A DNA stretch of 64,000 bases, from contig CM082589.2 of the NCBI GenBank assembly GCA_040954595.2, positions 10,912,001 through 10,976,000 of the forward strand, given 5' to 3'. A model generated the notes under the pieces. It had not been told where the DNA came from. It saw nothing but the letters and a program-made list of their open reading frames with translations, and made no database searches. Position 1 is the first letter of the stretch. The number at the start of each line of letters is the position of its first letter. Below are positions 46,801 through 58,371 of the stretch, piece after piece. The position numbers and the translations under genes were made by a program. The stretch comes from Balanoglossus misakiensis. Taxonomy: Eukaryota > Hemichordata.

Positions 46801-49800
46801 GCCGTAGTGGACAGTGTTCTGCCCATTAATTTTGAGTGTTTGTTGGGGTCAACCTTTGCGTCAACATTAACCAGAGCACACAGTAACCAGGCCATAGTGG
46901 ACAGTGTGCTGCCCATTAATTTTGAGTGTTTGGTGGGGTCAACCTTTGCGTCAACATTAACCAGAGCACACAGTAACCAGGCCGTAGTGGACACTGTTCT
47001 GCCCATTAATTTTGAGTGTTTGGTGGGTTCAACCTTTGCGTCAACATTAACCAGAGCACACAGTAACCAGGCCATAGTGGACAGTGTTCTGCCCATTAAT
47101 TTTGAGTGTTTGGTGGGGTCAACCTTTGCGTCAACATTAACCAGAGCACACAGTAACCAGGCCGTAGTGGACAGTGTTCTGCCCATTAATTTTGAGTGTT
47201 TGGTGGGGTCAACCTTTGCGTCAACATTAACCAGAGCACACAGTAACCAGGCCGTAGTGGACAGTGTTCTGCCCATTAATTTTGAGTGTTTGGTGGGGTC
47301 AACCTTTGCGTCAACATTAACCAGAGCACACAGTAACCAGGCCGTAGTGGACAGTGTTCTGCCCATTAATTTTGAGTGTTTGGTGGGGTCAACCTTTGCG
47401 TCAACATTAACCAGAGCACACAGTAACCAGGCCATAGTGGACAGTGTTCTGCCCATTAATTTTGAGTGTTTGGTGGGGTCAACCTTTGCGTCAACATTAA
47501 CCAGAGCACACAGTAACCAGGCCGTAGTGGACAGTGTTCTGCCCATTAATTTTGAGTGTTTGGTGGGGTCAACCTTTGCGTCAACATTAACCAGAGCACA
47601 CAGTAACCAGGCCATAGTGGACAGTGTGCTGCCCATTAATTTTGAGTGTTTGGTGGGGCCAACCTTTGCGTCAACATTAACCAGAGCACACAGTAACCAG
47701 GCCATAGTGGACAGTGTTCTGCCCATTAATTTTGAGTGTTTGGTGGGGTCAACCTTTGCGTCAACATTAACCAGAGCACACAGTAACCAGGCCGTAGTGG
47801 ACAGTGTTCTGCCCATTAATTTTGAGTGTTTGGTGGGGTCAACCTTTGCGTCAACATTAACCAGAGCACACAGTAACCAGGCCGTAGTGGACAGTGTTCT
47901 GCCCATTAATTTTGAGTGTTTGGTGGGGTCAACCTTTGCGTCAACATTAACCAGAGCACACAGTAACCAGGCCGTAGTGGACAGTGTTCTGCCCATTAAT
48001 TTTGAGTGTTTGGTGGGGTCAACCTTTGCGTCAACATTAACCAGAGCACACAGTAACCAGGCCATAGTGGACAGTGTGCTGCCCATTAATTTTGAGTGTT
48101 TGGTGGGGTCAACCTTTGCGTCAACATTAACCAGAGCACAGAGTAACCAGGCCATAGTGGACAGTGTTCTGCCCATTAATTTTGAGTGTTTGGTGGGGTC
48201 AACCTTTGCGTCAACATTAACTAGGCCAGAGTGGCCAGTATCGTGCCCATTAATTTTGAGTGTTTGGTGGGGTCAACCTTTGCGTCAACATTAACAAGGC
48301 CAGAGAGGCCAGTATCGTGCCCATTAATTTTGAGTGTTTGGTGGGGTCAACCTTTGCGTCAACATTAACTAGGCCAGAGTGGCCAGTATCGTGCCCATTA
48401 ATTTTGAGTGTTTGGTGGGGTCAACCTTTGCGTCAACATTAACTAGGCCAGAGTGGCCAGTATCGTGCCCATTAATTTTGAGTGTTTGGTGGGGTCAACC
48501 TTTGCGTCAACATTAACTAGGCCAGAGTGGCCAGTATCGTGCCCATTAATTTTGAGTGTTTGGTGGGGTCAACCTTTGCGTCAACATTAACTAGGCCAGA
48601 GTGGCCAGTATCGTGCCCATTAATTTTGAGTGTTTGGTGGGGTCAACCTTTGCGTCAACATTAACCAGAGCACACAGTAACCAGGCCATAGTGGACAGTG
48701 TTCTGCCCATTAATTTTGAGTGTTTGGTGGGGTCAACCTTTGCGTCAACATTAACCAGAGCAAACAGTAACCAGGCCGTAGTGGACAGTGTTCTGCCCAT
48801 TAATTTTGAGTGTTTGGTGGGGTCAACCTTTGCGTCAACATTAACCAGAGCACACAGTAACCAGGCCGTAGTGGACAGTGTTCTGCCCATTAATTTTGAG
48901 TGTTTGGTTGGTTCAACCTTTGCGTCAACATTAACCAGAGCACACAGTAACCAGGCCATAGTGGACAGTGAGCTGCCCATTAATTTTGAGTGTTTGGTGG
49001 GGTCAACCTTTGCGTCAACATTAACCAGAGCACACAGTAACCAGGCCGTAGTGGACAGTGTTCTGCCCATTAATTTTGAGTGTTTGGTGGGGTCAACCTT
49101 TGCGTCAACATTAACCAGAGCACACAGTAACCAGGCCATAGTGGACAGTGTGCTGCCCATTAATTTTGAGTGTTTGGTGGGGTCAACCTTTGCGTCAACA
49201 TTAACCAGAGCACAGAGTAACCAGGCCATAGTGGACAGTGTTCTGCCCATTAATTTTGAGTGTTTGGTGGGGTCAACCTTTGCGTCAACATTAACTAGGC
49301 CAGAGTGGCCAGTATCGTGCCCATTAATTTTGAGTGTTTGGTGGGGTCAACCTTTGCGTCAACATTAACTAGGCCAGAGTGGCCAGTATCGTGCCCATTA
49401 ATTTTGAGGGTTTGGTGGGGTCAACCTTTGCGTCAACATTAACGAGGCCAGAGTGGCCAGTATCGTGCCCATTAATTTTGAGTGTTTGGTGGGGTCAACC
49501 TTTGCGTCAACATTAACTAGGCCAGAGTGGCCAGTATCGTGCCCATTAATTTTGAGTGTTTGGTGGGGGTCAACCTTTGCGTCAACATTAACCAGAGCAC
49601 ACAGTAACCAGGCCGTAGTGGACAGTGTTCTGCCCATTAATTTTGAGTGTTTGGTGGGGTCAACCTTTGCGTCAACATTAACCAGAGCACACAGTAACCA
49701 GGCCATAGTGGACAGTGTGCTGCCCATTAATTTTGAGTGTTTGGTGGGGTCAACCTTTGCGTCAACATTAACCAGAGCACACAGTAACCAGCCCGTAGTG

Positions 49801-52017
49801 GACAGTGTTCTGCCCATTAATTTTGAGTGTTTGGTGGGGTCAACCTTTGCGTCAACATTAACCAGAGCACACAGTAACCAGGCCGTAGTGGACAGTGTTC
49901 TGCCCATTAATTTTGAGTGTTTGGTGGGGTCAACCTTTGCGTCAACATTAACCAGAGCACACAGTAACCAGGCCATAGTGGACAGTGTTCTGCCCATTAA
50001 TTTTGAGTGTTTGGTGGGGTCAACCTTTGCGTCAACATTAACCAGAGCACACAGTAACCAGGCCGTAGTGGACAGTGTTCTGCCCATTAATTTTGAGTGT
50101 TTGGTGGGGTCAACCTTTGCGTCAACATTAACCAGAGCACACAGTAACCAGGCCATAGTGGACAGTGTGCTGCCCATTAATTTTGAGTGTTTGGTGGGGT
50201 CAACCTTTGCGTCAACATTAACCAGAGCACACAGTAACCAGGCCATAGTGGACAGTGTTCTGCCCATTAATTTTGAGTGTTTGGTGGGGTCAACCTTTGC
50301 GTCAACATTAACCAGAGCACACAGTAACCAGGCCATAGTGGACAGTATGCTGCCCATTGATTTTGAGTGTTTGGTGGCGTCAACCTTTGCGTCAACATTA
50401 ACCAGAGCACACAATAACCAGGCCGTAGTGGACAGTGTTCTGCCCATTAATTTTGAGTGTTTGGTGGGGTCAACCTTTGCGTCAACATTAACCAGAGCAC
50501 ACAGTAACCAGGCCATAGTGGACAGTGTTCTGCCCATTAATTTTGAGTGTTTGGTGGGGTCAACCTTTGCGTCAACATTAACCAGAGCACACAGTAACCA
50601 GGCCGTAGTGGACAGTGTGCTGCCCATTAATTTTGAGTGTTTGGTGGGGTCAACCTTTGCGTCAACATTAACTAGGCCAGAGTGGCCAGTATCGTGCCCA
50701 TTAATTTTGAGTGTTTCGTGGGGGTCAACCTTTGCGTCAACATTAACTAGGCCAGAGTGGCCAGTATCGTGCCCATTATTTTTGAGTGTTTGGTGGGGGT
50801 CAACCTTTGCGTCAACATTAACTAGGCCAGAGTGGCCAGTATCCTGCCCATTAATTTTGAGTGTTTGGTGGGGTCAACCTTTGCATCAACATTAACCAGA
50901 GCACACAGTAACCAGGCCATAGTGGACAGTGTTCTGCCCATTAATTTTGAGTGTTTGGTGGGGTCAACCTTTGCATCAACATTAACCAGAGCACACAGTA
51001 ACCAGGCCGTAGTGGACAGTGTGCTGCCCATTAATTTTGAGTGTTTGGTGGGGTCAACCTTTGCGTCAACATTAACTAGGCCAGAGTGGCCAGTATCGTG
51101 CCCATTAATTTTGAGTGTTTGGTGGGGGTCAACCTTTGCGTCAACATTAACTAGGCCAGAGTGGCCAGTATCCTGCCCATTAATTTTGAGTGTTTGGTGG
51201 GGTCAACCTTTGCATCAACATTAACCAGAGCACACAGTAACCAGGCCATAGTGGACAGTGTTCTGCCCATTAATTTTGAGTGTTTGGTGGGGTCAACCTT
51301 TGCATCAACATTAACCAGAGCACACAGTAACCAGGCCGTAGTGGACAGTGTGCTGCCCATTAATTTTGAGTGTTTGGTGGGGTCAACCTTTGCGTCAACA
51401 TTAACTAGGCCAGAGTGGCCAGTATCGTGCCCATTAATTTTGAGTGTTTGGTGGGGGTCAACCTTTGCGTCAACATTAACTAGGCCAGAGTGGCCAGTAT
51501 CCTGCCCATTAATTTTGAGTGTTTGGTGGGGTCAACCTTTGCATCAACATTAACCAGAGCACACAGTAACCAGGCCATAGTGGACAGTGTTCTGCCCATT
51601 AATTTTGAGTGTTTGGTGGGGTCAACCTTTGCATCAACATTAACCAGAGCACACAGTAACCAGGCCGTAGTGGACAGTGTGCTGCCCATTAATTTTGAGT
51701 GTTTGGTGGGGTCAACCTTTGCGTCAACATTAACCAGAGCACACAGTAACCAGGCCATAGTGGACAGTATGCTGCCCATTGATTTTGAGTGTTTGGTGGG
51801 GTCAACCTTTGCGTCAACATTAACTAGGCCAGAGTGGCCAGTATCGTGCCCATTAATTTTGAGTGTTTGGTGGGGGTCAACCTTTGCGTCAACATTAACT
51901 AGGCCAGAGTGGCCAGTATGCTGCCTATTAATTTTGAGTGTTTGGTGGGGTCAACCTTTGCGTCAACATTAAGCAGGCCAGACAGTAACCAGGCCAGAGT
52001 GGACAGTATCCTGCCTA
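43851..52017. repeat. Satellite 2: 90, 74 and 75 bp monomers, ~8.2 kb
   Basis: Tandem array of a 90 bp monomer (GCACACAGTAACCAGGCC, GTGGACAGTGTTCTGCCC, ATTAATTTTGAGTGTTTGG, GGGGTCAACCTTTGCGTC, AACATTAACC) mixed with a 74 bp form lacking a 16 bp block and carrying the small palindrome GGCCAGAGTGGCC. A 75 bp form has one extra G in GGTGGGGGTCAA. Long monomers often alternate GCCGTAG and GCCATAG, hinting at a 180 bp dimer. Larger units include three 329 bp copies (74+75+90+90) at about 50,830-51,815 and a 1,074 bp duplication (six short, seven long) around 48,200-49,300. Since 90 is divisible by three, runs of long monomers are open on both strands; the longest is 46,192-48,294. Very low divergence points to recent homogenisation. 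Confidence 0.97.
50832..51818. repeat. 329 bp higher-order repeat, three copies, in satellite 2
   Basis: The series short (CCTGCCC), long, long, short with GGGGG recurs with shift 329 at 50,832, 51,161 and 51,490. Private variants TTTGCATCAACATT and AGTATCCTGCCC mark every copy. The third copy has an additional long monomer with ATGCTGCCCATTGATTTTG, a variant also present near 50,350. Confidence 0.88.
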
Positions 52018-52045
52018 TTAATTTTGAGTGATTTGTGGGTCAATT
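52018..52045 (+). mobile_element. MITE E-like right arm at the edge of satellite 2
   Basis: TTTTGAGTGATTTGTGGGTC then AATTTGATC resembles the right arm of the 39.5 kb element (TTTGAGGGATTTGTGGATGA then ATTG) and the complement of the left edge at 43,813. It follows the last satellite monomer. Similarity is short, so this is weaker than the left edge. Confidence 0.55.
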
Positions 52046-52192
52046 TGATCAAATACTGCCTACCGCTGGCGCTGCATATTTGAAGAAATGTGAAAAGATG
52101 GCAAGACAGGTTTGGTAAATGTGGGCCCCCTAACTGAAGCAAAAGCACAAACTTAAAACAAAGATATGAATTTGGAAGAGTTTTATTTATTA

Positions 52193-52320
52193 CATATGAA
52201 AAATAATGAAGACTTATGCTTCAAAGTAAGTATCGACGGAGTCGAACCGCCAATGCTGCAATGGCATTATACCCATAATACTTTTTTGCTTTTTGCATGA
52301 ATTTCATTATTTTTCATATG
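52193..52320. repeat. 128 bp foldback with perfect 18 bp ends
   Basis: CATATGAAAAATAATGAA at 52,193-52,210 is mirrored by TTCATTATTTTTCATATG at 52,303-52,320. The loop contains GGAGTCGAACC (minus strand GGTTCGACTCC, a perfect RNA polymerase III B-box-like string), but no tRNA cloverleaf fits. Possibly a small MITE or tRNA-derived remnant. Confidence 0.7.
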
Positions 52321-52453
52321 CTGTGCAGCTAAAGTGTGGCTAGATGGCTAACTGCTGATGTAAAATATCTTGCATACCAATTTGGAACAATTACCCCAAG
52401 TAGTGGTCAAACAGAAACAATGCTTGCATTCAATTTAAAACAAGGTGACAAAA

Positions 52454-52557
52454 GTGGTTGAAATGAAACAATAAGCAAAAACAGTGTTTATCAAACTGAA
52501 ATAATGTGGTCGAAATGAAACAATGAGCAAAAACAGTGTTTATCAAACTGAAATAAT
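52454..52557 (+). repeat. 52 bp tandem duplication
   Basis: GTGGTTGAAATGAAACAATA then AGCAAAAACAGTGTTTATCA repeats once with shift 52 and two or three substitutions. Non-coding. The remainder of 52,321-52,980 shows no feature. Confidence 0.85.
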
Positions 52558-52987
52558 GTGCCAAAATAGCTCCTGTTGATATTGCACAAAATTAACTGTT
52601 GCATTCTACCCTTGAGTTAATTTTTATTTCCAGGCAATTATGTGCTTAATACTAAATATTATCTATGGGTACAAACCATCAGTTTCTTAAGTGCAAATCG
52701 CAAGAAGCTCCCCCATACAATTTTAGTGTTTTTTTAAATCAAGCAAGATAATTACATACTGTGTGATAAACTAACTAACTTTACGCGCCTGGGGACAGTT
52801 AAAAACCTCGAGCCAAATATAAAATGAGGAAAAACTGCCCCCTCCCCCGTTGTGAATTTTAAAAGGTTGGGGCTCAAACTAACCAGAATTGTCTTGCCGA
52901 CTCCTATTTTTCTGTGTACATTTTGATGTATTGTTGTTACGCGAGATTGAGGATTCGTGTTGATGCGGGAATTACGATGACGAAAGC

Positions 52988-53181
52988 AAAAAATCCATCG
53001 GCGAATCAAACGGGCACACGGCGAAATTCCATTACACGACGATCCAACTGCGATGAAGAACGCGAACGCGGGTAACGTTGTAAAAAATCCATCGGCGAAT
53101 CAAACGGGCACACGGCGAAATTCCATTACATGACGAGCGACCTGCAATGAAGAACGCGAACGCGGGTAACGCTGCAAAAAA
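52988..53181 (+). repeat. 94 bp tandem duplication, GC-richer
   Basis: AAAAAATCCATCGGCGAATC through GAACGCGAACGCGGGTAACG occurs twice with shift 94, and a third AAAAAATCCG start follows. It is CpG-rich relative to the surrounding AT-rich spacer. Confidence 0.88.
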
Positions 53182-53610
53182 TCCGCAGACAATTATTACA
53201 CGAATGCATAGCAACAATTATTTTACCCAACCTGACACTAATAAATTACCCAATGATTTTAAATTTCTTATTATTACACCCCAACTAATCATTATACCTT
53301 TGTAATATTAACACCGTTTATACACATCCCATAATGTTTATACCATCAAGTTAATACCATTTTATTATTATTATACCACCAAAACCATGTGTTACCAATT
53401 TTTTTTATTATTACACCATTGATGTTAACACCTTTATATATTATACCGGTATTTACCCTCTGTACATGTACAGTTTTTATTTACCACGTGGCATTACTCA
53501 TGTTTTTATAGTATTTTAATTACTTATCATACCCTTGAAACCATAATATTATACCCTTGCAGACAGTTTTATTATAGTACCCTTGTGCACAATGTCTTAT
53601 TAGTCATCAT

Positions 53611-53785
53611 ACACCAACCCTTCACCATTTCATTAGATTATACCATTTTTATTAGCCTAACCTGTTTATACACCAACCCTTCACCATTCCGTTAGATTAT
53701 ACCATTTTTTATTACCCTAACATATTCATACACCAACCCTTTACCATTCCCTCAGATTAAACCATTTTTATTAGCCTAACCTATT
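53611..53785 (+). repeat. ~60 bp tandem repeat, three copies
   Basis: ACACCAACCCTTCACCATT, then AGATTATACCATTTTTATTA and CCTAACCT recur at 53,611, 53,670 and 53,730. Upstream 53,220-53,600 is AT-rich with many TTATTATACC phrases but no clear unit. Confidence 0.85.
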
Positions 53786-53844
53786 GACAGCATCCCTCTG
53801 GTTTTGATATTGTTATCTGGTGCGGCGTTGTTGTAGATATTGAT

Positions 53845-54830
53845 TAGACTCCCTCCGGCGATGATAATACCAATGAACCTATTGAAAAAAAAGAATGAAT
53901 ATTATTAATTAGATCAGATCAACAAATCATGGCGTCGTTCATCCCTCTGGTCACAGGAGCATCATCTGGCGTCGTTACAGGTTTAAGTTCATCCCTCCAG
54001 TACAGTATAAGGTGGCGGCGTCGTTACAAGTATTAAGTTCATCTCTCCAGTACAGTATTAGGTGGCGGCGGCGTTACAAGTATTAACTTCATCTCTCCAG
54101 TACAGTATTAGGTGGCGGCGTCGTTACAAGTATTAACTTCATCTCTCCAGTACAGTATTAGGTGGCGGCGTCGTTACAAGTTTAAGTTCATCCCTCCAGT
54201 ACAGTATTAGGTGGCGGCGTCGTTACAAGTATTAACTTCATCCCTCCAGTACAGTATTAGGTGGCGGCGTCGTTACAAGTATTAACTTCATCTCTCCAGT
54301 ACAGTATTAGGTGGCGGCGTCGTTTCAAGTATTAACTTCATCTCTCCAGTACAGTATTAGGTGGCGGCGTCGTTACAAGTATTAACTTCATCTCTCCAGT
54401 ACAGTATTAGGTGGCGGCGTCGTTACAAGTATTAACTTCATCTCTCCAGTACAGTATTAGGTGGCGGCGTCGTTACAAGTATTAAGTTCATCTCTCCAGT
54501 ACAGTATTAGGTGGCGGCGTCGTTACAAGTATTAACTTCATCTCTCCAGTACAGTATTAGGTGGCGGCGTCGTTACAAGTATTAACTTCATCTCTCCAGT
54601 ACAGTATTAGGTGGCGGCGTCGTTACAAGTATTAACTTCATCTCTCCAGTACAGTATTAGGTGGCGGCGTCGTTACAAGTTTAAGTTCATACCTCCAGTA
54701 CAGTATTAGGTGGCGACGTCGTTACAAATATTACACTCCCTCCAGCAGCAGTGTTACCAAAGAACCTAATGTAAAAAAAGAATGAAATTATTTTAATAAT
54801 CTGATTAGGTCAAGTCATCATATTGATAAA
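53845..54830 (+). repeat. 50 bp minisatellite (~16 copies) between related flanks
   Basis: From about 53,940 to 54,735 the unit GGTGGCGGCGTCGTTACAAG, TATTAACTTCATCTCTCCAG, TACAGTATTA repeats every 50 bp (one unit of 49). The flanks at 53,845-53,930 and 54,735-54,825 resemble each other (CTCCCTCCGGC/CTCCCTCCAGC, then ACCAA.GAACCTA and AAAAAAGAATGAA). The array therefore sits inside an older duplication. Units are nearly identical. Non-coding. Confidence 0.92.
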
Positions 54831-55184
54831 GAAAACAACAAGAAGAAATCATTTAAAAATTAACGCTGCCAGCACCATTGGTTGGGCCCAAACGGTTCCC
54901 ATGGTTACCAGGGTATGCCAAGGCTGTATTCTGCTGTGAATACCAAGATATATGAAAGCTGGTCAAAGGTTACCCCAGGGTCATTGAAAATCGCAAAAAA
55001 TAGCGTCAAGGACACTGTGGTCTCATTTAGTGATTACACTAGAAAAAGTCTACACAGGAGTACAGACAGACAGACACACACATAGAGAGGCAATAAAATA
55101 TGATGCCCCCCCCAGCCCCGAAAACATCTTGATCTTATGTATGCTGGCCTGGTACAATAGACAAACCAGCCAATTAATGAAAAT
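54831..55184. other. Spacer without recognised gene
   Basis: Contains CAGACAGACAGACACACAC simple sequence near 55,060 and a C run at 55,106-55,112. No exon is recognised. Confidence 0.45.
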
Positions 55185-55300
55185 TTTGTACAAATACAGA
55201 GCTCAAAGTTGCATTTTAGTGAGCCCAAAAGCAAATTAACTCAATGTTATGACAAATTTTACTTTTGCCACTCAAAGTTTGCATCGGTGGGGTGGGATGG
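55185..55300 (+). repeat. Repeat shared, inverted, with 63,470-63,600
   Basis: ACAAATACAGAGCTCAAAGT, then AGCAAATTAACTCAA and GGTGGGGTGGG correspond to the complement of 63,470-63,600. Diverged with indels. Probably two copies of one dispersed repeat. Confidence 0.6.
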
Positions 55301-55469
55301 CAAGTACTCTTCCCTGATACAATAGACAAACCAGCCAATAAATGAAATGAGGTGAAGAATGAAGGTGAAGAATGAATAACTTTATTTGATTCCATTATCT
55401 AAACAAACACATCCAATTAACTTCCTACTCAAATTTCAAAGTAATCAGTCATAGGTTTTGTAAATCATC

Positions 55470-55805
55470 ATGAGAAATCACCCTGAAACCAAATCAAATC
55501 AAAAATCATATAAGCCTAGTCGGGCTCTGCGCTCCAGCTCAAGGAACCAGTTGTGTGTACCAAAGTACAGACTCAAAACATATGGTGGATGTGCCTTTTC
55601 CCTTGTCGCGCCACAACTTTGGAATTCTCTGCCATCTGACATTCAACAGGCTTCTAGTCTCAACATTTTCAAACAAAAACTCAAGACATTTCTATTTGTC
55701 AAAGCCTACGAACACTGATGTTATACTTTCAGCGCCTTTGGCAATAACATTGTTATTGATTCTGGCGCTTTATAAATGTTTGTTTTGATTTGATTTGATT
55801 TGATC
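55470..55805 (+). mobile_element. 3' fragment of a CR1/L2-like non-LTR retrotransposon
   Basis: A plus-strand frame (55,470-55,718) encodes the characteristic C-terminal segment RALRSSSRNQLCVPKYRLKT, then FSLVAPQLWNSLPSDI and FKQKLKTFLF. This is followed by GGCGCTTTATAAATG and a TTTGATTTGATTTGATTTGA 3' tail, as in CR1/L2-group elements. Only the very 3' end is present, so it is dead on arrival. The sequence near its start (AAATCAAATCAAAAATCA) is the complement of the tail repeat. It is inserted in other repeat sequence. Confidence 0.88.
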
Positions 55806-57310
55806 CCCCCAAAATATACTATTCAATTCATCAAGTTGATTTGAAAAACATACATGCAAATCTTACTTGAGCTACCCCTAACATGACTAACAAATTTTAA
55901 AGCAATGGAACAAGCGGTTTTAGAGAAAAAAATTAATTAAACAAGGCTGAAATTGCTCCAAAATTATCAATATGCAAATTTTGCAACATTTCAACAAAAG
56001 TATTGTAACTCATATCACCTACATGAAGCTTCATACTAAATTTTTTTACCACAAATGAGGAAAAAGGCAAAAAATGCATAAAATAGAACATTCAAACTAT
56101 TAGTTAAAAAAATACAGGATTGTATGTGGTTGACATAAGGTACTTGCATACCAATTGTCAAATCAATCTGTAAATTATCATGAGAACAAACCCTGAAACC
56201 TTCAAATCAAATTTCAAAGCAGTGGGGGTAAAGGGGGCACAGTACGATATTTTACCCACAACTCTCCATGATTTGTATCATCGAGATTGTCCATTTAATT
56301 ACTTTCTGTTTTAGATACTAACAATGATATGAAGTACATATAACTGTATTAAGATTTATCTAGAAAAAGTATGTTAAGGAATTAGAGTGAAAATTTCAAA
56401 ATCAAGATTTAAAAGCCATAGAAATCAAAGTATTCATTCATGTACGTCAAATGTCACACTTAGGAGGAAAGAAGCAATGACTAACTGAGGTGGCCAGTCT
56501 CTGTTGAAAGTTAACATGTAAATTTCCATTGTTCTGTCTATAGAAAAAAATCAATATCGTTTTGTTTGATTAAACAAGTGTTTCAAGTGTCCCTGTTTTA
56601 CTTCAAACTTTTTTGTATCGGCTGGCTATGCAATTGCTTATTTTATAAAATTTGTATCTCCTCTTTCAATAATGCATGATTTTGTTTATCATTTGAAATG
56701 GTAATTGACAATAAGATTCGCCTTTAAAGCATGCTCTCAAAATTTGTATTAGTGGTCTACAATTTTCTCTACACATGTGAACTTTGCCTGGTTTGACCGA
56801 GTAATCTCTGGTTGTACAAACCAGAGTGATTCATGGGATATTTCACGTACTGTGGGGGGTTCTGAGAAGAGTTTTGACCGAAAATGGCAAAAATCATCCC
56901 AAAAATATACTATTCAATTCATCAAGTTGATTTGAAAAACATACATGCAAATCTTACTTGGGCTACCCCTAATATGACTAACAAATTTCAAAGCAATGTA
57001 ACAACCGGTTTAAAAAAAAAATTCAAAAACGGCCGAAATTGCTCCAAAATTATGAATATGCAAATTTTGCAACATTTTAACAAAAGTATGCTAACTCATA
57101 TCACCTATATGAAGCTTCATACTAAATTTCAAAGAAGTCGTCTCATCAATTTTAGAAAAGTAGATGTTTTACCAAAAATGAGGAAAAAGGCAAAAAATGC
57201 ATAAAAATAGAACATTCAAACTATTCAAAATACAGGACTGTATGTGGTTGACATAAGGTACTTGCATACCAATTGTCAAATCAATCTGACCAGTGGTTTT
57301 GACCAATTTC
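55806..57310. repeat. Two direct copies of a ~0.4 kb dispersed repeat, ~1,091 bp apart
   Basis: AAAATATACTATTCAATTCA, CAAATCTTACTTG, TATGCAAATTTTGCAACATT, CATGAAGCTTCATACTAAAT-like text and TGGTTGACATAAGGTACTTG occur from 55,811 and again from 56,902. The 56,250-56,880 stretch between them is unique-looking. Non-coding, with frequent TTTCAAAGCAAT phrases. Confidence 0.75.
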
Positions 57311-57630
57311 AAATTTTCCCAGCTAATTTGCATTTATTTAACAATTTCAACTGAATATGGCTGCCAGGTCAAATGACTGATTTGAATTTCAAGGTGCACA
57401 CTCATTGGCAAGGACAACTGTGACAAATTCAAGAAGCATAGGTGTGGCAGGTTTTCAGAGCAAGGTGTAAAATATATCCAGGGAATGGGGCCCAAGCTCC
57501 TAAAAACCCAGCACAATACCAATAGGGACTCATATTACTAACAAAGTGTAAGCCTGTAATAAGTCAAAAGCTGCACATCTTTTTACCACCTCGTGCCAGT
57601 ACTAAGCAATAAGACTTTTTATAGAGTTGT

Positions 57631-58371
57631 TTAAGGTGGCACTGCATGAAACCGTCGAGACTTTTTCAGAGGCCTATTTCTCATCAAAGACAAAGTTTAA
57701 ACCCCCATAAACCATATATATTCTGGAAGCTGAGATTTTGAACTTTTGTTTGAGTTGCAAATATTATTGATCCCCGGAAATGGTGGCGATTTTGGGCGAA
57801 AAAACCCATTTTTTGATATTATGTCATGAAATTTAAAATAGGTAAAAAAGTTGACCATGCATCATGCATCTTAATATGTCATTCGAAACTAAAGTACACG
57901 TGCAAAAAAACGCTAATTTTGTTTTGCGTTATCTGCTTCCATTGAGGAGTAACAGCGTTTGAAAGTTAGATTTTCTGAAAATTTGATCAAATTCACGGTG
58001 AGTTGTATTGAATCAGAGTTTATTCCCGCTAGGGACACTTTATCGACATACAAAACTAGCGTTTTGTTGGATGGGTCATACACAATTCCCTGTCAAAATT
58101 TGAGCAAATTCGGCCAATGCAGGGCGAAGCTATTTTAGTCCGAAGTTGTCAAAAGCAGCGAAAATGCAAACCGAGAAAAACGGCCATTTGCATTGTTGAC
58201 ACCTATTTGTTAAGCTGTGAACTCATTCAGAAAAGTGCTATTTGGGGGTGATTGTGCACCATTTCCGCCAAGACGTATTAGTCAGGATGTGGGTGAGTAT
58301 TAGGCCTACCGATTTATGTAAAAAAGTAAAATTTGGCAAAAATCACAACTTTTCATGCAATGCCACCTTAA
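57631..58371. mobile_element. TTAA element family F, 741 bp
   Basis: TTAAGGTGGCACTGCATGAA at the left and TTCATGCAATGCCACCTTAA at the right form ~20 bp inverted ends, with TTAA at 57,631-57,634 and 58,368-58,371. The interior has no recognised transposase. Likely non-autonomous. Confidence 0.82.

Noticed and set aside
46182-48294. 660-700 codon open frames in satellite 2 as a repeat-protein gene
   Set aside because: The frame exists because the monomer is 90 bp. It starts and ends at 74 bp monomers, is mirrored on the opposite strand, and has no promoter, splice or domain evidence.
52238-52248. tRNA gene suggested by a perfect B-box-like GGTTCGACTCC on the minus strand
   Set aside because: A T-arm can be drawn, but there is no variable loop, no acceptable anticodon loop with T33, and no D-arm or A-box upstream.
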